This document shows, one piece after another, positions 1 through 29,042 of a stretch of DNA of 64,000 bases. The stretch spans positions 190,389,447 to 190,453,446 of the forward strand of contig NC_135783.1 of NCBI RefSeq assembly GCF_051106095.1, in the 5' to 3' direction. Each line of letters begins with the position of its first letter. Within the stretch, counting starts at the first letter, position 1. The DNA is from Pogona vitticeps (taxonomy: Eukaryota; Chordata; Lepidosauria; Squamata; Agamidae). The notes below the pieces were generated by a model. It was not told where the DNA came from, ran no database searches, and worked only from the letters and a program-made list of their open reading frames with translations. The position numbers and the translations under genes were made by a program.

Positions 1-393
1 CCTCCTTACTCACTGAGAAGCCACTTTGGAATTCTGCCTGCTCCACCTTGTGTCCCCTTTCATCTCTCAGGAATTCCCTCAGGAGTCCTTCCCTTGCTGT
101 CAACTGTGGTCAGTCAACTTTCCCTGCCCAAAGACCATGTTTTAGTCCTGTTGGTCAGTTTTCTACCTCTGGTTTATGCCTTTTTCTAATTATCTGTTTG
201 TCTTTTTACAAACCATGGAGTTTCTCCAAATCTGATTATATTTTACTGCTAATGTATTGATTTTTTTGGGCACCAGAGGGCCCATATGAATGCTACTTTC
301 ATAATCAAATGGAAAAAGGAGAATTACTAAATGTTTCTGTGAATACATCTCTCTTTTTTTGTAAACGTTGGTCTCCATTTTTAATTTCTGCAG

Positions 394-18265
<17,872 letters not shown>

Positions 18266-18385
18266 CACTCGGATAGAGAAGATAATAAATACATCCTGTA
18301 AATACATTTTTAAAAAGGACTTACCTGGCAGTTTGTTTGTTTTTTAGTGCCCTTTGGAATAAATGTTTCATGAAGACGCAAACAC
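18266..18385 (+). terminator. STAT4: STAT4 3' UTR with two candidate poly(A) signals
   Basis: AATAAA occurs at 18284-18289, very close to the stop, and again at 18358-18363. Either could set the mRNA 3' end; a cleavage site cannot be placed from sequence alone. Confidence 0.6.
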
Positions 18386-18592
18386 TTCTTAAGCTTAACT
18401 CTGTTTTCATAGAGTGCATGACTTAAAATGTGCCTCAGTTCAGACATAATGCTAAACTAGAACTTAGCATTACAAGAACGAGCTACTACACGTTTTGGGT
18501 GCCTGGACTCCTGCTTTTTCATGTTATGGATTGGCCCTGCTTTATTTGAAATAAGCATACTTAGTGTAACAGGGAACTCGTTTCTTTAGGTC

Positions 18593-18700
18593 TCTGGCTG
18601 CAGAGCCAGAGGTTGAGAGTTTGAATCCCCCACTGGGCCTCCTTGACAAGGGCTGGACTCATTGATCCATAGGGGTCCCTTCCAGACTTGCAGTTCTAAG
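18593..18700 (+). mobile_element. tRNA-derived SINE (third family), 5' worn copy
   Basis: GGCTGCAGAGCCAGAGGTTG then GAGAGTTTGAATCCCCC (box B-like) and GGGCTGGACTCATTGATCC, ending CAGTTCTAAG. The same body recurs at 39641, 39791, 43073 and 59466. Confidence 0.65.
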
Positions 18701-19648
18701 ACCATTATGTATTACATATGTATTTGGTTTCCTTGTCCAACAGTTAAAGGGAAGGGGAGGGAAGAAAACAAGCCTAAGGTCTGATGAAAGCATAAAGCAC
18801 CAGTTCTTGTATCACAGAGCTGTGCCCGGGCTGAATTTGGTTTAGGAGCAAGATCTTTGCCTATGGAAGCACTGATCATGAGAAATCAAGAGAATAATGT
18901 CCTACAAACAAGCTAGGCACAAATTAGCTGCAGCTAACATTCTGAATCTAATCTTTGCTCTAATTTGCTTTATACAGACATCATTTAGTAACGGCAGAAC
19001 CAGGTTTGCCAAAATCCTTTTTTACTTTGCAAAACATAAAAGTTAACACTTCATTAATTCATAAGGAATTTTGCTCAGGCAGTCTACATGTTGGACTGGG
19101 TAACTAATTGTGGAGTTGATTGCACAACTAGTTTTGTAACAGTACCTGTAGAAGTGCTTGCTGTACATGACTTCTGCTGTGGTGCAAATGTCACAGTGGT
19201 GTGTACAGCTTTGAGTTATGCAGGGATAGCTATGTAACAGGATATTGGCTGCTACAGACAATCCATGGTTAGATCTGCAAGTAAATAACTATTGGAGAGA
19301 CATGGTTCAGGCAGGTTTTTGTATTTGAAAAATCAGAATTCAAAGGAATCCAGCGTGCTAAGTCTCAAAGAACAAACATGAAACAATGTAAACTAATTTT
19401 CAAATTAACTGGGGCAAGAAAAGGTCTTGCTGTGCACTCAGACACTTTTAGCAGTTAAGGAATTCCCCTCTCTTAATGGTAGATTATAACATTGCATCTG
19501 CCCTCAGTGATGGTAGAACTTCCTCTGTGCTTTGCAAACTCCCCTTCTTTTTTCAAAAGCTCTGTCAATTCTGAATTGTTATAAAAACTTCGACAGGTAT
19601 TCCTGTGTACATTGAGACACAGTACAACAGCAATACATAGAGATAGTA
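18701..19648. other. STAT4-STAT1 intergenic, nothing recognised
   Basis: No gene, repeat end or conserved motif seen in this block downstream of STAT4. Confidence 0.4.
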
Positions 19649-20075
19649 CAGTGGTGCCTCGCATAGCAACGATAATCGGTGCAGCAAAAATCGCTGCAAA
19701 ATCGCTGATTTTGTCGCTATGCAATTTTAAAAAGCCCATAGGAATGCATTGAAACCCCTTCAATGCGTTCCTATGGGCTTAAAACTCGCCTTAAAGCGAA
19801 AGTCCTCCATACGGCGGCCATTTTCGCTGCCCGGTAAGCGAGGAAACCGCGCGAAAACACAGCGGGTGGCCATTTTTTTTACCCGGCGGCCATTTTGGAA
19901 CCCCCAATCAGCTGTTAAAAAAATCATCGCTTTGCGATGATCGCTAAGCGAAACAGGGTACAGATCATCGCAAAGCGATTTTTCCCCATTTAAAACATTG
20001 CAATGCGATCACAAAAAAATCGTCGGTGTGCGATTTCATCATTAAACGAGGCGCCTCTTAAGCAAGGCACCACTG
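19649..20075. mobile_element. MITE family A copy inside a minisatellite
   Basis: CAGTGGTGCCTCGCATAGC start and AGCAAGGCACCACTG end, with TA at 19647-19648 and 20076-20077. The left flank (ACAGCAATACATAGAGATAG) matches the repeat unit that continues on the right side. Confidence 0.8.
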
Positions 20076-20206
20076 TATATCTCTACAGCAATACATAGTA
20101 TATCTCAACAGAGATAGTATATCTCAACAGCAATACTTAGTATATCTCAACAGAGATAGTATATCTCAACAGCAATGCATAGAGATAGTATTATATATAG
20201 TATAAC
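20076..20206. repeat. Short minisatellite (about 41-bp unit)
   Basis: Units alternate TATATCTCAACAGAGATAG and TATATCTCAACAGCAATAC or near variants, about three rounds. One more unit lies left of the MITE at 19625-19648, so the MITE landed in the array. Confidence 0.65.
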
Positions 20207-20687
20207 AGAAGACTTTAAATTAAAGATTAAAATTTGTGGTTGATAAGGTCATCGGCCACAGCTCCACCAACAGGATTCTGGCCCAAATCTCCTAAATTTC
20301 ATATTCATAAAATAGTTAGTAAAACTGTTCACGTGTCTATTGAGCTGTATCCCAACTGTACTTCAATGGAAATAATAGTAAGACCACTCACTGATACATA
20401 GCTGTATAATATGTATTCCGTTGCACAATTTGCTCTGGCAGCTAAGAAGTTGAGGCTTCAGTTTGTTAAGGTTCATAATACTACATAAATGTTGAATATA
20501 GTGACTTTGATATTGTACACTATGCCACCATTTTGACCTTTGAGGCATCCTTTTGTTTTAACCGTTTTTATGTAAGTCTGCCTTTGCAAAGGCCTATGGC
20601 CAGAAACAATAAAGGTAAAGACAAATGCCAGAATTTTGTTGGCAGAGCTGCACGGCCAGAACCTTAATATTTAATATAAAGTTTTCT

Positions 20688-20938
20688 ATCCTGCCACCAC
20701 CCTCAGGTTCTGAGGCGCCACAGGGGTCTCTTTTGACCTGGGGAACCCTTGAGGAGCCTCAAGACAAGGGCGGGCGGGCAGTCTTTTGCATTTGAATACC
20801 ACAATCTTCAATCATAATAATGTTTTCAGACATTAAAGGCTCTCCTCCTTATCCTGAGACTGCCAAAGGCTTCACCAGGTCGAAACGGATCCCTGCCAGA
20901 GGCTCAGAACCTGAGTGTGGGCAGGAGGATAGGAAATG
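20688..20938. repeat. Inverted repeat of about 60-bp arms
   Basis: The left arm (about 20688-20744; TCTATCCTGCC, CTCAGGTTCTGAG, TTTGACCTGG) is inverted at about 20877-20938 (CCAGGTCGAAACGGAT, CTCAGAACCTGAG, GGCAGGAGGATAGGA) with several mismatches. Possibly a decayed MITE; family unknown. Confidence 0.55.
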
Positions 20939-21167
20939 TTGAAGATTAAAGCCTGTGGCTGATGAGATCTTGTATAAACTAGAACTGGGGTTGGAGCCTT
21001 CAAGAGAGTAGGGAGGGGGAGCACAAACATGAGACATGGCTACCAAAACAACCCCGTTTTGCTTCCCATCCGAATAATCTGGAATTCAGCATCTGGTTAG
21101 TACCACAGACTAACGGATGCGGTCAAATCATACTGAGTATATTTGATTTCCTGTACAGAAGCAAGTA

Positions 21168-21436
21168 CAGTGGACCCTCGACTTACAGATGGCTCAACTT
21201 AGACATTTCAAGTTACAGACTTCTCTGGCTGCAAAATTTAGGTTCAACTTGCAGCCGGAGAATCGACCTACAGACCAGAAAAAAACCAGAATGGAACAAA
21301 AACAGAACAAAAGTGGCCAGTTATGGATTAATCAGTTTTCAATGCATTGTAGGTCAATGGAGACTCGACCTACAGACTTTTCGACCTGCAGCCACCGTTC
21401 CAATATGGATTAATTCCTTAAGTAGTGGGTCCACTG
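21168..21436. mobile_element. MITE family C, copy 2
   Basis: Starts CAGTGGACCCTCGACTTACA and ends GTGGGTCCACTG, with TA at 21166-21167 and 21437-21438. The interior is palindromic. Confidence 0.75.
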
Positions 21437-21654
21437 TACACTGGTAGGTCATTGAAACACTGGCTTTTGTCTCGTAAAACATTACACCCGCCCTGAATCA
21501 CTTTCAGGCATAACAAGAATACAGTAATAGTGGGTTCTCGCACAACTAGCTCTTAGAGTTAGTGTGTGTGTGTGTGCATGCATGTGTCTGGTCTCTGGGT
21601 GTCTGTGAATTTCGTTGTATGGGTATACTGTGTATATACTTACAATGACAATTA

Positions 21655-21655
<1 letters not shown>

Positions 21656-21746
<91 letters not shown>
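21656..21746. repeat. (ATT)n microsatellite
   Basis: About 30 perfect ATT units. The lead-in (AATTTCGTTGTATGGGTATA, CAATGACAATTACATT) looks like the 3' end of a LINE or SINE, so the array probably grew from its tail. Confidence 0.9.
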
Positions 21747-21756
21747 GATCTAGTTT

Positions 21757-23110
21757 GTTATAGTCATGGAACAAAGCTATAATTCTTGAACTGTAAGAGG
21801 CTTCCTACAATAATAATGAAGCTTTAGTTTGCAATCTGAAACACACTTATTATGACACAGAGGCTAACGTAATTCAGCTTTCCTCTGTATAAACATGTGT
21901 AAGACTATAAGCTGTAAAATTAATAATGAAAAAACAAAAGGGTGACAAAAAAGGACATGAGAAGGATAAGATAGCATGGTACGGAACAAGCGTTGGGAAG
22001 GAAGATCAAAATCAAATACCAGAACTATTAAACATGTTAAAGCAACTTTGAAAAGCCAGATGGAAGAATTATCATCTGCATCAATACAGAGATACGGTTC
22101 AGACTCTGGGATGATATTCTTTTGCTGTTTTGGAATTCCAGTATAACCCAAGAATAAAATCTTAGGGCGCTTCCAGACAGACCTTGCCAGTCAAAGGGTG
22201 CTGGGGACTTACTCTTTCCACTCCTCAATGGATTGTTATGGACTGCAAAACAACAATAACAAAACACCCAAGGAGCAGTGGAAAGATCCCGGACAGTAGT
22301 ATGAGTGGAAGATGCCACCAGTATTTGGATTTCCTGTAAAATTCTGTACAAGAGGCAGAGAAATTTCACCATAAACACCTTGTCCAGAAGGTGCAGGGGC
22401 AACCTCAGTGGAGTCTTGGCCTGCCTTCTTGCACATTTTTATTTCGATTTTGAGATGAATTACATGTACATAGCCCCCCCCCTTAAACACTTTTTGTACC
22501 TTTTAAATGGTTGAAACAAGGGCCTGACTAGCATGGCATAAAGATTTCTGTGGTGTCTAAAAGACCTTAAGGCACTCCATGGGGAAGATACGTAACAGAA
22601 AGCCAACAACGCAGCTGCCTAACTCCTGCTTCTACACCCCATGCCATTTCCAATGGGGAGGGCCAATCCCCGTCATTATACAAAGGGACATGGTTGCCTC
22701 TGGCAGCAGCTGCTGGGAGATAGCTTCCAGGTGTTGGAGGAGAAAGCTTGCACGCCGTGTGTCTTGCCCTCGTGATCCTTACACGAGCTTGCCACTATCA
22801 GAGACGGTGGAGAACACTCTTAGGCCACCACTGTCCCTTTGCCCCTCCTCTGCCTATCTACATTTCATGTATTTGAAAAGTGCTCTCCTAACTCCCCTCT
22901 GTCTTCTTTTCTTCTTCGTGCAAGTGTTCTTTGCATAGTGATGTTGCAAATGACTCGGAGGGCTCCAGTACTATTTCTTCACCTGTCTCCAGATACGTTG
23001 CCTTGCAAGAGGAATAGGTGTCAACCTACTGCTGTGGATTTCCATTTTTTCTCCAGGTACTGCTGCAAGCGAAGGGGGAGGCCTGAATTCTTCCATCACA
23101 TCTCTAATCT
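21757..23110. other. Intergenic, nothing secure
   Basis: No gene seen. Some open frames exist, but none resembles a known protein to me. Confidence 0.4.
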
Positions 23111-23114
23111 GTCC

Positions 23115-23485
23115 CCTAGGGCAGTGGCAGCGACCCTTTTTGGGCCCAAGTGCCCAAACTGGGGGAAAAAACAAAAAAACACAAGCGGTCGGCAGGCCCA
23201 GAAGTGGCGGTGGCAGAAATGGAAGGGGGAATCTCGGGCATGGAGATGCCTTGAGACCCCACTTTGGATCCACCACCAGTGCCAGCTGCTCTGGATCCTG
23301 GCCTGCCGCCTGTCAAAGCACCAGCACTGTGGCTGCAGCCTCCTCCTCAGGTTTGGCTGTGTGTGTGGGGTGGTGGTGGTAGAGATCTGGTGACTTACGG
23401 CTCTCGTGCCCACAGAGACGGCTCTGCGTGCCAGCTGTGGCATGCGTGCCATAGGTTTGCCATTGCTGCTCTAAGGAGACAGCAT
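23115..23485. mobile_element. hAT-like MITE (tentative)
   Basis: GGCAGTGGCAGCGACCCTTT then TTGGGCCC at the left, and GGCATGCGTGCCATAGGTTT then GCCATTGCTGC at the right, form imperfect inverted ends. This matches a widespread vertebrate repeat I associate with hAT elements; the target duplication is not clean. Confidence 0.45.
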
Positions 23486-23639
23486 ACCTGGTGGGTCCAT
23501 GGATCTTCCCAGCATATTTCTGTTTCAATCCCACTCAGCGGGGAGTCTCCTACTACAATTACTTATCTTTTTATAGGGCGTGGGTTCAATGACTCTCCTT
23601 GGCCGAGCTTCAGCCTCTCTCATTTCTTCGGTGGTGGTG

Positions 23640-24010
23640 GTGGTGGTGGGATGTTTGTGTGTCTCTTATATGTCATCCTCTGCATGCTGTCTGCCAGACC
23701 TCTTCACGAATCTGAAAGCAGTTTTGTGGTTCCACTGGTGAAGAGTGTCTTCTCTTCCTTTTGCTCCTGTGACTCTTTTCCATGGTGCTCCCTCCATTAA
23801 GCGCCTTCTCTCCCCAGCATCCTCCTCCTCTGCTTTGTCTTGCTGTTCCTCCACTTTCAGCGCCTCCCCTGGTGGCTGCTGCTCAAGAGTTCTATGCACT
23901 CTTCATATTCTCTTATAGCCTTAGACCTGGCCACTTGCTGCTCCAGTTTTCACTTCTTCTTCCAACAGTGCTAGCAGTTTGCACTTGCTGCATGTATACG
24001 CTCTATTGTT
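23640..24010 (-). pseudogene. Decayed LINE ORF1 fragment (L2/CR1-like, tentative)
   Basis: On the minus strand, broken frames spell a Lys/Glu-rich stretch with KWPGLRL, REYEE-like residues and WKRVTGAKGREDTLHQWNHK, then TAFRF. This resembles the W..VT......NRF segment of ORF1 in L2/CR1-type LINEs. Several stops. Low confidence. Confidence 0.35.
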
Positions 24011-24028
24011 CTCATGCATAAAGACATA

Positions 24029-25544
24029 CAGTGGTGCCTCGCTTAACGATTGCTTCGTACAACGAAAAATTCACTTAACGATGGCTTTTTCAGAGTGATC
24101 TTGTGCTGCACTTAACGATTTTCCCTATGGGCGATTTTCGCTTAACGATTTCGGGACCATGCTTCACTTAACGACAGTTTTAGGTCCCCTTGTTTCGCTT
24201 AACGTTTTTTTTTTTACAGCCCGGTTTTTGCTATTTTTAAAATATTCTAAAATGTTTAAAAAATGTTTAAAATTCTTGGAATCGTTACTGCACCTAATAA
24301 AACCTTCGTTAACTTAATTTGGCTTTGTTCTGAGTCTTTTTGAATTTTTTGTGAATTTTTTCCCCCATTGAAATAGGCTTCAATGCATTTCATTGGGTTT
24401 CGCTTAACATTTTTTCCTATGGGGATTTTCGCTTAAGGATGGTAATCCGTTCCAATTGGAACGGATTACAGTGGTGCCTCGCATAACGTTTTTAATTGGT
24501 TCCAAAAAAAAAACCTTATGCGAAAAAAACTTTATGCGAAACACCATTTCCCATAGAGATGCATTGGAAACCGGTTAATCCGTTCCAATAGGCACGGATT
24601 GCCGTCCTTAAGCGAAAAAAACCATAGGAAACATCGTTAAACGATACAATGTATCCTCCATTGGAATGTATTGTAGCTGACTCAATATGTTTCAATGGCT
24701 TTGCGAAGTCAATTTTTGCAAAATTAAGTGTGTCATAAAAGGGTCAAAAATGGTTTTAAATGCTTGGATTAGCTTCTGCACCCTCTAAAACGGATGCAAA
24801 AGTTAATTTGGCTTTGATCTGACTTTTCGTTAATTAATGGTGAATTTTTTTCCCCCAACTTTTGACAGCTGTCAAAATCTGACAGCTCCATTATTTCCTA
24901 TGGGGGAAGAAAAAATTCACAAAAAATTAATGAAGACTCAGCAACTGTTCTAAATTCTTGGGTTCGTTAGAGGACCCCCTAAGTTGTGTGCAAACCTGAT
25001 TTGGCTTTGATCTGAACTTTCGTTAATTTTTTGTAAATTGTTTTCTCCCCCATAGGAAAGCATGGAGCTGTCAGATTTTGACAGGTCCATTGGTTCCTAT
25101 GGGCCAAAAAACAAAAATTCACAAAAAATTAACGAAAAGTCAGATCAAAGCCAAATCAGGTTTGTACATGTCTTAAGGGGTCCTCTAACGAATCCAAGCA
25201 TTTAGAACCGTTTTTGACCCTTCTAAGACACTTTTTTAATTGAAAGAAAAAACATCGTTAAGTGAAGCAGGGGACCTAAAACAAAAAACGTTAAGCGAAG
25301 CATGGTCCCAAAAACGCTATGCGAAAATCGCCCATAGGGAAAAACGTTATACGAAGCACAATCTGACTCTGAAAAAATAAACGTTAAGCGAAAAAAACGT
25401 TAAACTAAGCAAACGTTATGCGAGGCACCACTGTATCTGGTTTTCAATGCATCTCTACGGGAAATGGTGTTTCGCTTAACGATGTTTTCACATAGCGATG
25501 TGTTTTTTTTGAACCAATTAAAATCGTTAAGCGAGGCACCACTG
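24029..25544. mobile_element. MITE family A, outer copy, interrupted by an inner copy
   Basis: Outer ends: CAGTGGTGCCTCGCTTAACG at 24029 and GCGAGGCACCACTG ending at 25544, TA on both sides. The outer sequence breaks off at 24466 (...AACGGAT) and resumes at 25436 with CTGGTTTTCAATGCAT. That is the normal continuation, as the inner copy's own arm shows (GGAAACCGGTTAATCCG read in reverse). Net length without the insert is about 550 bp. Confidence 0.75.
24469..25433. mobile_element. MITE family A, inner copy (about 965 bp)
   Basis: CAGTGGTGCCTCGCATAACG start and TATGCGAGGCACCACTG end, TA at 24467-24468 and 25434-25435. Strongly self-complementary: TTTGGCTTTGATCTGA...TTCGTTAAT recurs in both orientations, and CTGTCAAAATCTGACAGCTC sits near the centre. 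Longer than the other family A copies, so perhaps closer to the parent element. No transposase frame seen. Confidence 0.75.
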
Positions 25545-25546
25545 TA

Positions 25547-26655
25547 CATTGCACACACACAATTGCAGGTCATTCCCACAGAAGTCTCTCTTCCCTCCAT
25601 AATCCTTGTTACCTTATTACTTTCATCTGTTTGCTTACAAGTGCCCTTTCCTTTGTTTTGTCTGCTTAAAGAAATGCAAGGTAAGTCCACTAATATATAA
25701 CCATATATAGAAACCAACAATTTTGTTGGGGGCCTCCCCTTGTCCTCCACTGCCAAACTTGTTTGCTTGCCTGGTCGCTCACTCTCTGTGGTCCTTTTCT
25801 GTTTTATTCCTCTGGTGTGCTCTGTGAAGAGTCAGCAAACAGAAAGGAGGTATCAATAACGAGAGAGTTTAACACTGCAAACCTAGATGTAACTGCTCAC
25901 AAGTAAGTCCTATTGCATTAAATGGGTCTTACTCCCAAGTAAGTGGAAATGGGATTTGTAGCCAAAGTAACACTGAACAGCTGCTAAAGCAAAATTGGCT
26001 GTCCTCAGCATGAACTCTAGGGTTATGGTTGGATTGAATTCCAAGAATGGTGACTACAATTCACAAAACAGAGTGTTTCTACACTTCTGGAAAGCCAGTC
26101 TGGAAGGGGCTGAGCAGAAACAGGTTTCAGTAGGGTGCAAGCTGCTGTAGTTGGAGGGGGGACTAGCACATAAAATGGAATAAAATACATTTTTGTGATT
26201 GTAAAAGTGCCTTCTGCATGCACAAGCAAATCCATATTTGGGTATCATCTGAAACCACAGTTCTGTTGCCATCTGGTTGGCACGAAGAATGTCTTCCTAG
26301 TGTGGAAAGGGTAACTGGTTATTTAACTGTTTGTTCTTAATGACAAAGGTCCCAGTTGTAACCAATAATGTCCACACTCATGCATGTATTTGAACCTCAC
26401 ACTCCACTGAGCTACTGTAATGCTGGAAAAAACTAACTAATCAGGATGAGTAAATAGCTGGATTTACATGTGATGTTATTTCTGTACAATGGAAGAATGG
26501 AAGCCCACAAAGTACCGTGCTTGCTATTTGCCACAAGCAATAGTATTCAATTATTTGCCCTTGAAATTTGCCAAGATTCATTATTTGCTCTTTGCCCATC
26601 CTTAGCAATCTGGAACTAGTTACAAAGTTTCCTGCCTCAACCATTTCCAGGGTAG
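25547..26655. other. Intergenic, nothing recognised
   Basis: No gene. A short piece near 25895-25945 (CTTACTCCCAAGTAAGTGG) resembles a dispersed reptile repeat. Sequence runs up to the target-site copy of the LTR nest. Confidence 0.35.
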
Positions 26656-26660
26656 ACAAC

Positions 26661-27139
26661 TGTAACATACAGCACTGATGGTACCTGTCTGTCATGGGTT
26701 TGGAGGGAAAGTTCCAGCCTATGGGGAGTGGAAGGCGGGACATCAGGGGGGAGGTGCTGTACTGTATATATATTTAGAGCTGATGTGAAGAAGTAGGAGT
26801 TGGAGTCTGTGTGTCAGACTGAGTACAACTGTGTGTCAGTTGGTACATACCTGATAGGTTCAGGTTTCTATTTGGGTAGCCAGAACTGATAGGTTCAGGG
26901 TCTGTGCTTTACTTTAAAGTGTTCTGTGTGAACCAAAGTGTTGTATGTATGATTGAGACTAAGCCACATTACAGTATCTTCTTTACCTGATCATTTTATT
27001 TTCCCTGTTTGTTATTTAAATAAACCTTGTTCTTTTGTTTAGTAAAATCCATTCCTGGTCTGTGTGACTCCTTATAGGGAATGGTTGGTGGCAGCATAAT
27101 TAGAGTGTGGCATACTCCAGTAGGTCTGGGGTTGTCACA
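26661..27139 (+). repeat. 5' LTR of outer Ty3/Gypsy fossil
   Basis: Starts TGTAACATACAGCACTGATG and ends GGGGTTGTCACA; a TATATATATTTAGAGC region near 26764-26780 is a possible TATA area. Near-identical to 37952-38430. Confidence 0.92.
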
Positions 27140-27578
27140 TTGATTGGTGTCCAGCGTGTGGGATACGACTGGTCCAGTTGTCCAGTGGTCCAGCAAAGCC
27201 TTGGCAAGTGTGCCCAGAGCAAGGGGGGTCTAGTCAGGGAAAATCTGAGAGCGCGTAGGTAATCTTCTAGGCTTACCTCACGGGGAGGTAAGCTAGTGGA
27301 AGAACGTGTAACCTCAGATTGGGGACTAGATTAGGGAGCTCTGAGGCAACCTGTTTTGGCGGGAAAGAGCTGAGGCAAAGCTGTGAGAAGTAACAGTGAA
27401 CTAGCCTGTCTGCTGAGAGGCCTAGCAGAGGGGGTGGATTCTGCCTGGCAACAGTTGCAAGTTAGTCCTGAAGGAACAGCAGCAATCTATAGAAGGCTGT
27501 TTCTGAGGCAAAAGGAAAAAAGTCGTCGCTTTATTTTGAGGCTTGACTTTTGAAGGCAGCCTGTTCTGGGGGGGGATT

Positions 27579-29039
27579 ATGCCCTTGACTCGAAGCCAAA
27601 TGGCAGAAATGGGTGAAGTAAGAGAACCACAGGTAGACCAAGGTTCTGAGGAGGAATTTGGCTCAGTGCAGGATGAGAGCACGGGAGAACAGAACCCAGA
27701 ACTCAGAAAATTGCTCCTAGCCCAACAGCATGAACTGAGGGTGAGGGAGATGGAGCAAAGGGAAAGGGAGATGGAGCAAAGGGAAAGAGAGAAACAGAGG
27801 CAATTTGAATTAGAAAGAATGGAAAGAGAAGAAAGATTAGAGAGAGAGAAAATTGCTCTGGAAAAAGAAAGGATGGCGTTTGAGTTAAGAAAATTGGAAA
27901 TGATGAACCAGAACAATAATAACAATAGGGATTCTGAGGTGGGCCAATTGTCTAAAACTGACTTGAAGAAATTCCCTGTGTACCACAAGGGAGATTGCCC
28001 TGAGGTGTTCTTTTCCCTCGTGGAAAGAGCGTTTGTGGACTTCTCAGTAAGGGAAACTGAGAAGATGACCATTATGCGATCTTTAATCAGTGGCAGCCTG
28101 GCAGAAGTCTATGCAGAGATGCCAGAGGAACTACTGAAAGATTTCGCTGAGTTTAAAAAACTGGTGTTTGCCAGACATGGGATAACTGCTGAACAGCTGA
28201 GGCAAAAATTCAGGTCACTCACCAAAAAACCAGAGCAGACTTTTACCCAAGTGGGGGCCCAACTGGTGAGGCTGCTAGAGAAATGGCTGTCTCAGGAGGG
28301 GACAGAGACCTTCCAGCAGCTCAAAGACCGGATAGCGCTGGAACAGTTTTATTCAGTCCTGCATGGGGAACTGAAGTTCCAGGTGAGGGAGAGGAAACCG
28401 AAATCTGTGACAGAGGCGGCAGAGATCGCAGATTTTATTTACCAAATAAGAAAGCCCTTAGGTGCTGAGGGGAAATCTGTAGGTAAACCCAAAGAAACCT
28501 ACAGCAAGTACTCTCAGGGACCAGGGAAAAACCAGCAAGGGGGAGGGGCCCAAGTTGAAGGGAAGCCCTCAGACATGAAACCACAAAGACCTCAGATTTT
28601 GGAGGGAAAACCAAAACCAGATGAGAAAGACTCCAAGTACAGCAGAAAATGTTATTTCTGTCAAGGAAAGGGCCATCTAATCTCAGAGTGTGAGAAATTA
28701 AAGCAGCTAAAGGGAAATTTGCCTCATGATTTGAGTGGAACCAAGCCAAAAGCTGTGTTCTGTGTCCAGAAAGAGCAAAGCTCCTTGCCACTGAGGGAGC
28801 CTGTTGCCATGGCTACTCAATCTGGAACAGTTACATCTGCTGATCAGGCTGGGGAAAATGGTCCTCTTGTGGAGGTCAAGCGCTGCTTACTAGTGAGAAC
28901 AGATTCACAATTGTTTGAGACCGCAGGGGTGGACGTAGGAATACTTGACCATCAGTATAGGGGGCTAAGGGATACTTGTTCCCAGGTGACCCTGTGCCAT
29001 CCAGATATTATTCCTAGGGAGTATATAATCCCGAATTAG
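27579..29039 (+). pseudogene. gag region of outer Ty3/Gypsy fossil
   Basis: Begins MPLTRSQMAEMGEV, followed by a Glu/Arg-rich coiled coil, a capsid-like region (FPVYHKGDCPEVFFSLVERA) and one CCHC zinc knuckle (CYFCQGKGHLISEC). The same parts occur in the inner copy. Treated as fossil. Confidence 0.8.
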
Positions 29040-29042
29040 AGC

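Noticed and set aside
20086-20200. Regularly repeated units as a CRISPR-like array
   Set aside because: Repeats are contiguous without unique spacers, in a vertebrate genome; it is a minisatellite.
21566-21763. Open frame with a long poly-Ile run
   Set aside because: It is translation of the (ATT)n microsatellite; the same applies to poly-Asn, poly-Ile and poly-Leu frames at 39335-39780 and poly-Asn/Asp at 43139-43414.
22839-23393. 184-codon + strand frame
   Set aside because: Overlaps the hAT-like repeat, has low-complexity composition and no recognisable domain or splice context.
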